Shown here piece by piece: positions 39,722-46,419 of a stretch of DNA of 64,000 bases (positions within the stretch are counted from its first letter, which is position 1; every line of letters starts with the position of its first letter). Below the pieces are notes generated by a model. It was not told the origin of the DNA and ran no database searches. It saw only the letters and a list, made by a program, of their open reading frames with translations. Source of the stretch: a virus; IMG/VR virus record IMGVR_UViG_3300031957_002643, positions 124,001-188,000 of that record. One strand, given 5' to 3'. Both the position numbers and the translations under genes were made by a program.

Positions 39722-39946
39722 TCAGTTTTTCATAGCGAACTGGCCAATTGTTGTAATTTCGTTTTGGCTTTTTTTAATGCTATGTGTTGCGGAATGCATA
39801 TAATGACCAAGTGCTCGAATCATATCGTCATGCGTTCCTAGATGTTTCTCTTCACCGTTGACGGTCATGTGATATTCTGACCCAAGACAAAGAACCTTGA
39901 TTGGACCATACGGAGAATCAACTTCAATAATGGTATCGTAATTCAT
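39722..39946 (-). CDS. Hypothetical protein, 74 aa
   Basis: Beta-rich N-terminus (DTIIEVDSPYGPIKVLCLGSEYHMTVNG) and helical C-terminus. Downstream member of the Thg1-like operon. No family recognised. Confidence 0.65.
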   Translation of the reverse strand: MNYDTIIEVDSPYGPIKVLCLGSEYHMTVNGEEKHLGTHDDMIRALGHYMHSATHSIKKSQNEITTIGQFAMKN

Positions 39947-39974
39947 GATATTTTAAACTCCGTTGTTTTGAATC

Positions 39975-40298
39975 TTAAGTCTTCTTTGATCCATTTATGA
40001 TGATATCACGTTCTTTCTTGATCTGTTCTATATGTTTGCGTAATTCATCAGTAGCATCATTAAATTTTTTTTGTGCAGCATAAAAATCTCGTGCGGCTTC
40101 CAAATGATTCAACATAAGTCGGAAATTTTCCCAATAGTCTTCAGGAGCTTCTTCCTTAATCAACTTGTCAACATCTTCACGATTAGACACGCTGATGGTA
40201 AACGACCGTGTGTTAATTGTGAAGCTGCCATCTTTTTCAACTTTGACTTCAAAATCGTTGTTTTTCGCAATCAACGAATTTGCATTGTTGAGTTCCAT
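39975..40298 (-). CDS. Hypothetical protein, 107 aa
   Basis: N-terminal beta region (FEVKVEKDGSFTINTRSFTISV) and a C-terminal helical region rich in Lys and Glu, likely a coiled coil. Two bases downstream of the Thg1-like gene. No family recognised. Confidence 0.7.
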   Translation of the reverse strand: MELNNANSLIAKNNDFEVKVEKDGSFTINTRSFTISVSNREDVDKLIKEEAPEDYWENFRLMLNHLEAARDFYAAQKKFNDATDELRKHIEQIKKERDIIINGSKKT

Positions 40299-40300
40299 GA

Positions 40301-41101
40301 TTAGTCCTTTGAAAATTGAGGCGACTCACGATCAAAGATGACTTCAACAGGATTTGTCAATTCCATAAAGCGATCTGTCGCCCAAGTCATCATCTGCGAG
40401 CGCGTGAAGGTTTCACCCGGATTAGGACGCTTCTTTTCAGGAATGCGAGAAATCTCTTCAATAGTCAATTCGCGCTGAACCAGATCACGAGTGATGAATG
40501 CACCATAACGGTATCGCATAGGAAGAGCAGAATAATCATATTCGGCATCTTCCATCATTTGGAGCATTTCGCGAGTACTGCAATTTTGAAGTTTGCTGTG
40601 ACCAAACACCGAATGAGCAGCAGACGTGATCGCATTGCGTCGGGCATCCAGATAGCGCCACCGAAGCATGTTCACAGCCTCCCATTTATCAGGAACACTG
40701 AGAACACGTGCATCAAAGTGGGGCAACCGATGGCAATACGGTTCCCAATTCTTGATGAGAGAGAACAACTTTGCAGTTGTCATCGACGCCAGCACAGAAT
40801 TGAGCTTGTGACTCTTTGCATCAAACAACATTTGAGCATTATCACCATCGACAAACCATACCAAGCTGATTTCATCGGATTGGGTATAACCGATGACTGC
40901 ATTGGTGGCTTCCACCAAATACTTGGTAGTGTCGATCATGGCTTGTGACAGCCGAGCATCGAACGGACGATCCATACCTCTGGTGAATTTGGAGAAAGAT
41001 CGGCCATCGATCCGTGCATAGATCGGGCGATCAGTCGGAAGGCGTCTACCGGTTTCATGAACCTCGTAGTTCTTCATCCGGTTTCCAAGATCGTCTTTCA
41101 T
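40301..41101 (-). CDS. Thg1-like 3'-5' polymerase
   Basis: 266 residues. The N-terminus RPIYARIDGRSFSKFTRGM (first metal-binding Asp) and GYTQSDEISLVW (second Asp-Glu site) are the Thg1 signatures, followed by HFDARVLSVP and RRNAITSAAHSVF. Thg1 adds the extra 5' G to tRNA-His; bacterial and phage Thg1-like proteins mainly repair 5'-truncated tRNAs by 3'-5' addition. This fits the window's tRNAs and RNA ligases, including a tRNA-His with an ambiguous 5' end. Confidence 0.85.
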   Translation of the reverse strand: MKDDLGNRMKNYEVHETGRRLPTDRPIYARIDGRSFSKFTRGMDRPFDARLSQAMIDTTKYLVEATNAVIGYTQSDEISLVWFVDGDNAQMLFDAKSHKLNSVLASMTTAKLFSLIKNWEPYCHRLPHFDARVLSVPDKWEAVNMLRWRYLDARRNAITSAAHSVFGHSKLQNCSTREMLQMMEDAEYDYSALPMRYRYGAFITRDLVQRELTIEEISRIPEKKRPNPGETFTRSQMMTWATDRFMELTNPVEVIFDRESPQFSKD

Positions 41102-41124
41102 GTATTACTCCAAGCTTTTGTTTG

Positions 41125-41152
41125 AGTATACACGACCAATCCATAATGTCAA
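41125..41152 (-). promoter_or_regulatory. Early promoter of the Thg1-like operon
   Basis: TTGACA (41147-41152), 16 nt, TATACT (41125-41130), minus strand. Confidence 0.75.
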
Positions 41153-41154
41153 GT

Positions 41155-41280
41155 TAAAAATGGTGAAGCCCCCCGGCGATTAACCGGAGGGCTTCATTGG
41201 TCAACGGGACAAGATATCTCACTCATCCCGTTGATGGTGCTTGTGGCAAGGTGTTTCACTCACCACAAGCTCAGGATCAC
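41155..41280 (-). ncRNA. Candidate small RNA with three hairpins
   Basis: Between a promoter (41287-41315) and a terminator-type hairpin (GAAGCCCTCCGG/CCGGGGGGCTTC, followed by TTTTT). Two further stems: GCTTGTGG/CCACAAGC and CAACGGGA/TCCCGTTG. No ORF. It could be a regulatory RNA of about 125 nt. Confidence 0.5.
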
Positions 41281-41286
41281 ATCTAA

Positions 41287-41315
41287 TATATAGTACACGC
41301 CTGAAAATTATTCAA
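41287..41315 (-). promoter_or_regulatory. Promoter of the three-hairpin RNA
   Basis: TTGAAT (41310-41315), 17 nt, TATATA (41287-41292). Confidence 0.6.
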
Positions 41316-41323
41316 GCAAATTA

Positions 41324-41569
41324 TCAAAAAATTTCTGATTTTTTGATAACCTGTTCAGTTGAAAAGAAAAATCCCTTTGGGAATGGTACCTCGCCCATGT
41401 TGATATAAGAGATTTGATCAGATGGTACAATGATATTATTACCGTCTTCGTCCTTCATGCCCAAACCAACCATCGAAATAGCCCCTGCTGCCTCGATAGC
41501 TTTAGTGTTATCCTCAAATTCGAGGAAAATTTCTTTTTCAGATTTCAATACGACCGTTATATTGACCAT
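41324..41569 (-). CDS. Hypothetical protein, 81 aa
   Basis: Beta-rich small protein (NITVVLKSEKEIFLEFED, NIIVPSDQISYINMGEV). The last gene of the tagged operon region, but without a tag itself. No family recognised. Confidence 0.65.
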   Translation of the reverse strand: MVNITVVLKSEKEIFLEFEDNTKAIEAAGAISMVGLGMKDEDGNNIIVPSDQISYINMGEVPFPKGFFFSTEQVIKKSEIF

Positions 41570-41615
41570 TTGTGTAGCTCCATGTGACTCACCATAGTAT
41601 AAAACACTATTAAAT

Positions 41616-42092
41616 TTAGTGTGTCAATTTGGCGCTGATCATTGATTGGTCCTTATGAGCGTCAGTAAAATATTCAACATCCATATGATCCCAAAACGGA
41701 ATTGCACTTTTCTTAATATCATTGATTATCAAAACATTGTTCGGTGCCATCGCAACCAAAATACCAAGAACCCTTTCAGCATAACCTTGTTTTCTGAATT
41801 TCGGAGATATTTTGATATCGATCAACCTAAGAACTTGATCATCTTCTGTGATGCCTAACCCGAGTGTACCAATATCATCATCTTCTGAATTGTTCACAAT
41901 CAGGTAATTGATACGCCAGTGTTTGGGATATCCCTCGTATGATGTGATTTCACCACCTGATCCTACGGATGTCGGCATGAGATAAAAGCTTTTATCTGAC
42001 TGTCTGAAAAACACAGGAGCGTCACCGTACATCTGTTTGACGACATCATCGTATTTTTCTATTCGTCCTTCAAACAAATGCATCAACATCAA
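41616..42092 (-). CDS. Tagged GNAT acetyltransferase-like protein (1)
   Basis: 158 residues opening MMLMHLFEGRIE (L-F-E tag). GNAT features: RLIDIKISPKFRKQGYAERVLGILVAMA (motif A, with R-x2-G-x-[GA]) and later NDIKKSAIPFWDHMDVEYF (motif B). It is paralogous to the next upstream gene (same FW..[ML][DG][VI]EYF end). GNATs transfer acetyl groups to proteins or small molecules; the target is unknown. The tag suggests injection into the host, as with T4 Alt. Confidence 0.75.
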   Translation of the reverse strand: MMLMHLFEGRIEKYDDVVKQMYGDAPVFFRQSDKSFYLMPTSVGSGGEITSYEGYPKHWRINYLIVNNSEDDDIGTLGLGITEDDQVLRLIDIKISPKFRKQGYAERVLGILVAMAPNNVLIINDIKKSAIPFWDHMDVEYFTDAHKDQSMISAKLTH

Positions 42093-42640
42093 ACACGAAC
42101 CTTCCCACTGATCATATCTGATCGGCCTTGATCCTGAAAATATTCAATACCAAGAGATTCCCAAAACGGCTTAGCGTCATTTTGAATATCGTTGATAATC
42201 AGTTCATGGTTGGGTGCTATCGATGCAAGCATTCCGACTACACGAGTGGCCAATCCTTTACGTCTGAAGTCCTTGTTGGAATCATATCGGGTTTTAGGCT
42301 CGTCCCATATGTCTGCTTCATCTTCTTCGTCGTCTTCCCATGGGTTGGCTTCGACATTCCCATCATTGATTTCGATATTGATTAAACGAATTGGTGTATA
42401 ATCGTCCCAAACACCCAATGTGACTTCACCTACATGATTATCATCAAGCATGATGTTTCCATAAATGCGCATTTCTGGACGTTCTGTTTTGATTGATGTT
42501 ATCTTGCCATCACCTCTGTATATTGCGATATAAAAGTTACGATCCTCGCCATCGACATAAAGGGTTGCAATAGGATGCTTGTATACTTGAGCTTTTGGAT
42601 AGCGCTTAAGGCCTTCCATCAGAAGATGATTCAGTTTCAT
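42089..42640 (-). CDS. Tagged GNAT acetyltransferase-like protein (2)
   Basis: 183 residues from the ATG at 42640, MKLNHLLMEGL (L-M-E tag). RLINIEINDG, a charged insertion (EDDEEDEADIW), SNKDFRRKGLATRVVGMLASIAPNHELIINDIQNDAKPFWESLGIEYF. It shares the acetyl-CoA loop (RRKGLATRVVGML) and ending with the neighbour, so the pair is a duplication. Overlaps of 4 and 35 nt with its neighbours show a compact operon. Confidence 0.75.
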   Translation of the reverse strand: MKLNHLLMEGLKRYPKAQVYKHPIATLYVDGEDRNFYIAIYRGDGKITSIKTERPEMRIYGNIMLDDNHVGEVTLGVWDDYTPIRLINIEINDGNVEANPWEDDEEDEADIWDEPKTRYDSNKDFRRKGLATRVVGMLASIAPNHELIINDIQNDAKPFWESLGIEYFQDQGRSDMISGKVRV

Positions 42641-42917
42641 CTGTTTGTGCCTTCCACTTTTCGTCCTTCTTATACCAATAATAAGTTCCACCAGTTATAA
42701 CACCGACAAACATTATGATTGCTACAACAATCATCAGAAGGTCATTTCCCGTCGAAGCGATACATTGAAACAATTCAACATCAGCTTCGAATTTTGCATC
42801 TAACGTTTCAGCGTTCCAATATGCTATATCGTGAGCATCACAGCACATTGATAAATCATTTCCTGCGATTTCATCAGGAAATTGAGTACAACCATCCATA
42901 TAATCTTCAGGCGGCAA
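42606..42917 (-). CDS. PLA2-like, membrane-anchored protein
   Basis: 103 residues. DGCTQFPDEIAGNDLSMCCDAHDIAYWNAE has the CC-x-x-HD-x-x-Y arrangement of phospholipase A2-like proteins. ADVELFQCI continues the family's helical part. A transmembrane helix (about 60-80, LLMIVVAIIMFVGVITGG) and a basic tail follow. A lipase-like domain anchored in the membrane would suit entry or lysis; activity is unproven. Confidence 0.7.
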   Translation of the reverse strand: MPPEDYMDGCTQFPDEIAGNDLSMCCDAHDIAYWNAETLDAKFEADVELFQCIASTGNDLLMIVVAIIMFVGVITGGTYYWYKKDEKWKAQTDETESSSDGRP

Positions 42918-42918
42918 T

Positions 42919-43371
42919 TTACTTTGCTCTTATATTGGTGACTTTAATAGTCAGTGTTTCATCGATTCTCACCAATTCTGCTTTGAATTGAATGTCTTTA
43001 AAACTACCATTTTCAAATACAAAATATGACCAAGACGCTGTTCCATATCCAGACATCTTATCGGTCTTGGTTGGTTCGCATTCAAAAACCCTCATAAGTC
43101 GTTTGGCTATTTTCCCAATCAATACTGCTTTTTCAGCAGATGATGTCCAACCAGAACTTAGATATATATCAAACTTTGAAAACGTAACAAGCTTACCATC
43201 AACCTCATGATCTGAATACGATGGTGAATTTACGTGATCGATATCAACATTGAGAAGTGCTAAATGGTCCCGTATGGCACCGAATAGAAGTTCAACTGTA
43301 TATTTGTCTAAATCTACGGAATCTAACTGATTTTCCAAAATCATCATTATTTTTTCTTTAGTGTATTCCAT
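42919..43371 (-). CDS. Tagged hypothetical protein, 150 aa
   Basis: Opens MEYTKEKIMMILENQ (I-L-E tag, long form). The middle FDIYLSSGWTSSAEKAVLIGKIAKRLMRVF and SGYGTASWSYFVFENG have no recognised family. It resembles the next upstream gene in plan (tag, then a helical region with a Q/K-x-L-x-R/K-x-L-x pattern, then a C-terminal L-x-V-x-V/I-K-x-I-R). ATGA coupling on both sides. Confidence 0.75.
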   Translation of the reverse strand: MEYTKEKIMMILENQLDSVDLDKYTVELLFGAIRDHLALLNVDIDHVNSPSYSDHEVDGKLVTFSKFDIYLSSGWTSSAEKAVLIGKIAKRLMRVFECEPTKTDKMSGYGTASWSYFVFENGSFKDIQFKAELVRIDETLTIKVTNIRAK

Positions 43372-43868
43372 CAAATATTCTTCCTAATTGCTTTAACTCG
43401 AATTTCGATCTCATCCAACTTATCGCTGATAAGTACATCAAAAATCATATCACCAAATGTAGCATTGGTGATTAGATAATTGACTCTCTTCATTCTCATC
43501 GCATCTTCTTCTTCGCGTTCGTCAAGATCACCACTCAATTGTTTATGAAGATGTTGAGCCAATTGCTTCATGATGATCACGCGACGATCAGATTGCATGT
43601 CTTCTGTGTCGATATTGACATAGAACCCATAAAGCTTCATCAAACGACCATCGATTGATCCTTCCTGTCCGCCCATGAATTGGTGTGTAGTTTTGAATTT
43701 CTTAGTTACATTCAAAAATCTCTTCATCAGATTTTCAGCTTTGGCTTCTTCCAAATCCACAAGTTTGACATCTGGATTAAACCCATCAACTGGATTTCCG
43801 CTTTCATCTTCATCACCAAATGCTTCATTAAGAATAGAATTCAACTGGTCTCTTGTCACATTAGACAT
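43371..43868 (-). CDS. Tagged hypothetical protein, 165 aa
   Basis: Opens MSNVTRDQLNSILNEAF (L-N-E tag, long form). KLVDLEEAKAENLMKRFLNVTKKF, GSIDGRLMKLYGFYVNID, KQLAQHLHKQLSGD and a C-terminal ITNATFGDMIFDVLISDKLDEIEIRVKAIRK. It may be a distant paralogue of the gene at 42919-43371. Overlaps both neighbours. Function unknown; inferred head-packaged. Confidence 0.75.
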   Translation of the reverse strand: MSNVTRDQLNSILNEAFGDEDESGNPVDGFNPDVKLVDLEEAKAENLMKRFLNVTKKFKTTHQFMGGQEGSIDGRLMKLYGFYVNIDTEDMQSDRRVIIMKQLAQHLHKQLSGDLDEREEEDAMRMKRVNYLITNATFGDMIFDVLISDKLDEIEIRVKAIRKNI

Positions 43869-44212
43869 TATTTTCTTCCTCTATATTTTAGAATTGATTG
43901 CATCGCATTCAAAAGTCCCTCATATTCATTCTGATCGCCATAAATGGCATCAAACCAGTTCAAAATATTCCTAAAAACAATAATAGATGAATTGTCTCTA
44001 TCCGGGTCTTGGCTCATTTCTATAAGCTGTTGCATTCTGCGGGCATTCATTTTTCTTGCGGATTTCCGATCATAGGTGCCACCGCCCTCTACAACTTGAA
44101 GCTCTTCGTCTTCGCGTGCCTGTTTCATAGCCTCTTCATCACCTGCATTGAAATCGGCAGGCGACATCTCATTCAGAATATCATGAATACTTTTTTTGAC
44201 GTTATCTGACAT
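43868..44212 (-). CDS. Tagged hypothetical protein, 114 aa
   Basis: Opens MSDNVKKSIHDILNEMS (L-N-E tag, long form). Mostly helical and charged, with KSARKMNARRMQQLIEMSQDP in the middle. First gene of the tagged operon 41616-44212; a GTAAATAC late box lies about 25 nt upstream with AAGAGG between. Confidence 0.75.
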   Translation of the reverse strand: MSDNVKKSIHDILNEMSPADFNAGDEEAMKQAREDEELQVVEGGGTYDRKSARKMNARRMQQLIEMSQDPDRDNSSIIVFRNILNWFDAIYGDQNEYEGLLNAMQSILKYRGRK

Positions 44213-44269
44213 ATGAAACCTCTTGTAGTATTTACACTATTGGTTCCGATATGTGCGATAGTATTGTAA

Positions 44270-44347
44270 TGGAGAACCGGGAGGGATTCGAACCCCCGGC
44301 GCATGGGGTAAAAACCCATCGCTCTGGCCAGACTGAGCTACCGGTTC
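44270..44347 (-). tRNA. tRNA-Lys (TTT), copy 1
   Basis: Anticodon loop TTTTTAC on ATGGG/CCCAT; GAACCGG pairs with CCGGTTC; T73 and CCA encoded. Its first ten bases overlap the stop codon region of the endonuclease gene. Confidence 0.85.
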
Positions 44348-44805
44348 AAAAATGGAATATTAACAAAATCATCAAACATACGAGTTGTATTTCCGTTTTT
44401 TGTTTTTGGTATTGTATGTCGAAATACTAACATAGTATTATTACTGTTTAGAGCCTCTTGAGCATTAATCCATGCGATCTTATCTGTTTCGTTGTCTACT
44501 ACTGCAAACCAGTCTATATGTTTGACATCATACCGAAATTTATAATTCGGACCAGATTTGGTAAGATATAATTTTGTTGTTTCTGGTGATGATTTTTCAC
44601 GATTATAACATTTAACTTGAACTTTGTGTAAATCTCCCTGTTCGTCTTCAACTATGAAATCTATTTTTGAATTATCACCAATGTCGGTAAAGACCGAAAG
44701 CCCATACTTTAAACATTGTGTAATAACCAAAAATTCACCATAAGAACCCAAATCTTTATTATGCATAAGTACCATCCGGTTAATTGTCTCATGGTACTTA
44801 TGCAT
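44338..44805 (-). CDS. PD-(D/E)XK homing-type endonuclease between tRNA-Lys genes
   Basis: 155 residues from the ATG at 44805; the longer frame upstream is tRNA sequence. GSYGEFLVITQCLKYGLSVFTDIGDNSKIDFIVEDEQGDLHKVQVKCYNREK gives E...D-F-I...Q-V-K, a PD-(D/E)XK core of the type seen in the cyanobacterial tRNA-intron enzyme I-Ssp6803I. The stop TAG is bases 8-10 of tRNA-Lys, as for the HNH gene at tRNA-Trp. A 15-bp inverted repeat covers the start codon. Confidence 0.8.
   Translation of the reverse strand: MHKYHETINRMVLMHNKDLGSYGEFLVITQCLKYGLSVFTDIGDNSKIDFIVEDEQGDLHKVQVKCYNREKSSPETTKLYLTKSGPNYKFRYDVKHIDWFAVVDNETDKIAWINAQEALNSNNTMLVFRHTIPKTKNGNTTRMFDDFVNIPFLNR
44761..44805. repeat. 15-bp inverted repeat over the endonuclease start codon
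   Basis: ATGCATAAGTACCAT (minus 44805-44791) and its exact complement (44775-44761), 15-nt loop. In mRNA the start codon would be paired. Confidence 0.75.
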
Positions 44806-44817
44806 AATATCAAAACT

Positions 44818-44892
44818 TGGTGAACCAGCCGGGATTCGAACCCGGAACAAAGGAATTAAAAGTTCCTTGCCTCACCATTCGGCCTCTGGTCC
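44818..44892 (-). tRNA. tRNA-Lys (TTT), copy 2
   Basis: Anticodon loop CTTTTAA on AGGAA/TTCCT; GGACCAG pairs with CTGGTTC; ACCA encoded. U8 is replaced by A, and the D-arm (GCCGAATGGTGAGGC) is unusual. Confidence 0.75.
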
Positions 44893-44904
44893 ATTAGATG
44901 CATT

Positions 44905-44981
44905 TGGTAAGCCGAGAGGGATTTGAACCCTCGACACGCGGAGTAAGAATCCGCTGCTCTGCCTGACTGAGCTACCGGCTT
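44905..44981 (-). tRNA. tRNA-Lys (CTT)
   Basis: Anticodon loop TTCTTAC on GCGGA/TCCGC; AAGCCGG pairs with TCGGCTT; ACCA encoded. Confidence 0.85.
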
Positions 44982-45025
44982 ACAAAATGCATCCTGATTT
45001 TTATAGGGAATAGGTTAACGCGCGC

Positions 45026-45091
45026 TTACGCACGTTTTCGTGCAGCACGTTTGGTTGCGATTGCTGGCATATGGAAGATCATTGCGTCCAT
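45026..45091 (-). CDS. Possible 21-aa leader peptide of the tRNA-Lys operon
   Basis: MDAMIFHMPAIATKRAARKRA, starting 7 nt after the -10 box, so a leaderless mRNA if translated. Basic C-terminus. May be chance; included because it sits between a strong promoter and the tRNAs. Confidence 0.3.
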   Translation of the reverse strand: MDAMIFHMPAIATKRAARKRA

Positions 45092-45098
45092 GTTTTTA

Positions 45099-45127
45099 CT
45101 TATAGTACTTTTCCGATCAGGTGTCAA
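45099..45127 (-). promoter_or_regulatory. Early promoter of the tRNA-Lys operon
   Basis: TTGACA (45122-45127), 17 nt, TATAAG (45099-45104). Confidence 0.75.
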
Positions 45128-45140
45128 CACAGAAAATGCA

Positions 45141-45401
45141 TTAAATGCGTTCCATACATGACATTGGTACCGTGATAGCAAGATGATCGGGGAGTGGATC
45201 ATCCAAAATGATGATACCAATCAGCTTGTCATCAGTTGCAGGCCCGGCATACGTTCCTTGAAAGGTCGTAGGGTTGGGAATATTCACGGTCTGAACCTTA
45301 TCACCAACTTTCAGCATTTTAATTACTCCATGTTCCATCAAATGCGAAACTAGTTTCGCAGTATCGTTTTTTCCTGTGTGTATGAATACAGTATCAGGCA
45401 T
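45141..45401 (-). CDS. Hypothetical protein, 86 aa
   Basis: The start MPDTVFIHTG overlaps the previous stop by 8 nt; an alternative ATG at 45317 (MLKVGDKVQTV) has GGAG at better spacing. The C-terminal 58 residues look like a small SH3-like or hypervirulence-type beta barrel (LKVGDKVQTVNIPNPTTFQGTYAG). Function unknown. Confidence 0.6.
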   Translation of the reverse strand: MPDTVFIHTGKNDTAKLVSHLMEHGVIKMLKVGDKVQTVNIPNPTTFQGTYAGPATDDKLIGIIILDDPLPDHLAITVPMSCMERI

Positions 45402-45675
45402 CAGGAAGCGGATACCACCCCTCAAGCCATTCATCAGGAAATCCACCATGACCGACAGGGGCAGCGAAGTTCCATCCAATATCGAATCCATCATCTGCAA
45501 GGCCCGGATGTCGCAAAACTGCATAAATGCCATTGAACCCTTTCAGATCAGGTCGATTGTCTCTCATTTCAGGATAGATGTTATCCCGAAATTTTACAAG
45601 TCGAGGTTTGCCATCTTTGATGTCATTCGTGATGGGTTGCATCTGAGTGTTTATAATGCGTTGTTCCTTGTGCAT
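45394..45675 (-). CDS. Early hypothetical protein, 93 aa
   Basis: Starts MHKEQRIINTQMQ after a consensus promoter. Aromatic, proline-rich C-terminus (GHGGFPDEWLEGWYPLPDA). Divergent from the deformylase gene. No family recognised. Confidence 0.7.
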   Translation of the reverse strand: MHKEQRIINTQMQPITNDIKDGKPRLVKFRDNIYPEMRDNRPDLKGFNGIYAVLRHPGLADDGFDIGWNFAAPVGHGGFPDEWLEGWYPLPDA

Positions 45676-45703
45676 TGTGTTCTTATACCAGATATGCTAT
45701 AAT
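45675..45703 (+). promoter_or_regulatory. Promoter of def
   Basis: TTGTGT (45675-45680), 17 nt, TATAAT (45698-45703) with a TG extension. Only 8 nt to the ATG, so def mRNA should be leaderless. Confidence 0.7.
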
Positions 45704-45710
45704 TAGTCAA
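45682..45710 (-). promoter_or_regulatory. Early promoter, divergent from def
   Basis: TTGACT (45705-45710), 17 nt, TATAAG (45682-45687). Confidence 0.75.
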
Positions 45711-45711
45711 T

Positions 45712-46419
45712 ATGGAAAATAAGATCATATACAAAATTGGAAACCCAAAGCTAAGAGAAAAGTCTGAACTCGTAACAGACTTCTCAACGCTGGACATGTT
45801 TCTAATCCCCATGATGGAACGTGGCATTCAAGAAATGTGCGATCAGGGCGTTCGTGCCGCTGGTATCTCAGCCATTCAAGTTGGTGTTACCAAACAAGTT
45901 TTCATCATTACTCAAGAGTTTTCCCACAAAGTTGTGTGCAATCCAAAAATACTCTCATATGGGAAGAACTCCACCAGTATGTTAGAAGGTTGTTTGTCGG
46001 TTGATGATGAATTCTATGATATCACACGACCAGACAAGGTAAAAGTTGAATATCAAGACAAAACTGGCAAAACCATCAAGGAAACGATCAAAGGCTTCGA
46101 GGCACGTGTCTTCCAACACGAACTGGATCACCTTCATGGTATCATGATGCCAGACCGTGTTCTATTTGACGATGCTCTGATTGATGCGTGTATCAATCAT
46201 GATAATGATCGGATCGTCGAAATAGAATTAGATCGTAAAGAAGTAAATGATGAATTTGCAGTACATTGGACAACCCAAGTATTAAAAAAGTATGGACTTG
46301 AAAATAATACTGGACAAATTAGTGTTAGACGTATAAAAGAGATTTCAGATAGAAATCTTGCAATCAAAAAGATAAGACTGAAGGCGATAACTGATGAAGT
46401 ACAAATTTCCGACGATTGA
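45712..46419 (+). CDS. def: Peptide deformylase
   Basis: 235 residues. The three motifs are present: GISAIQVG (motif 1, with G-I-S-A in place of the usual G-V-G-L-A-A), EGCLS (motif 2, metal-binding Cys) and QHELDHLHG (motif 3, HExxH). It removes N-formyl groups from new proteins. A 70-residue C-terminal extension beyond the enzyme domain is unusual and has no recognised domain. It overlaps the RNA ligase gene by 26 nt. Confidence 0.9.
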   Translation: MENKIIYKIGNPKLREKSELVTDFSTLDMFLIPMMERGIQEMCDQGVRAAGISAIQVGVTKQVFIITQEFSHKVVCNPKILSYGKNSTSMLEGCLSVDDEFYDITRPDKVKVEYQDKTGKTIKETIKGFEARVFQHELDHLHGIMMPDRVLFDDALIDACINHDNDRIVEIELDRKEVNDEFAVHWTTQVLKKYGLENNTGQISVRRIKEISDRNLAIKKIRLKAITDEVQISDD

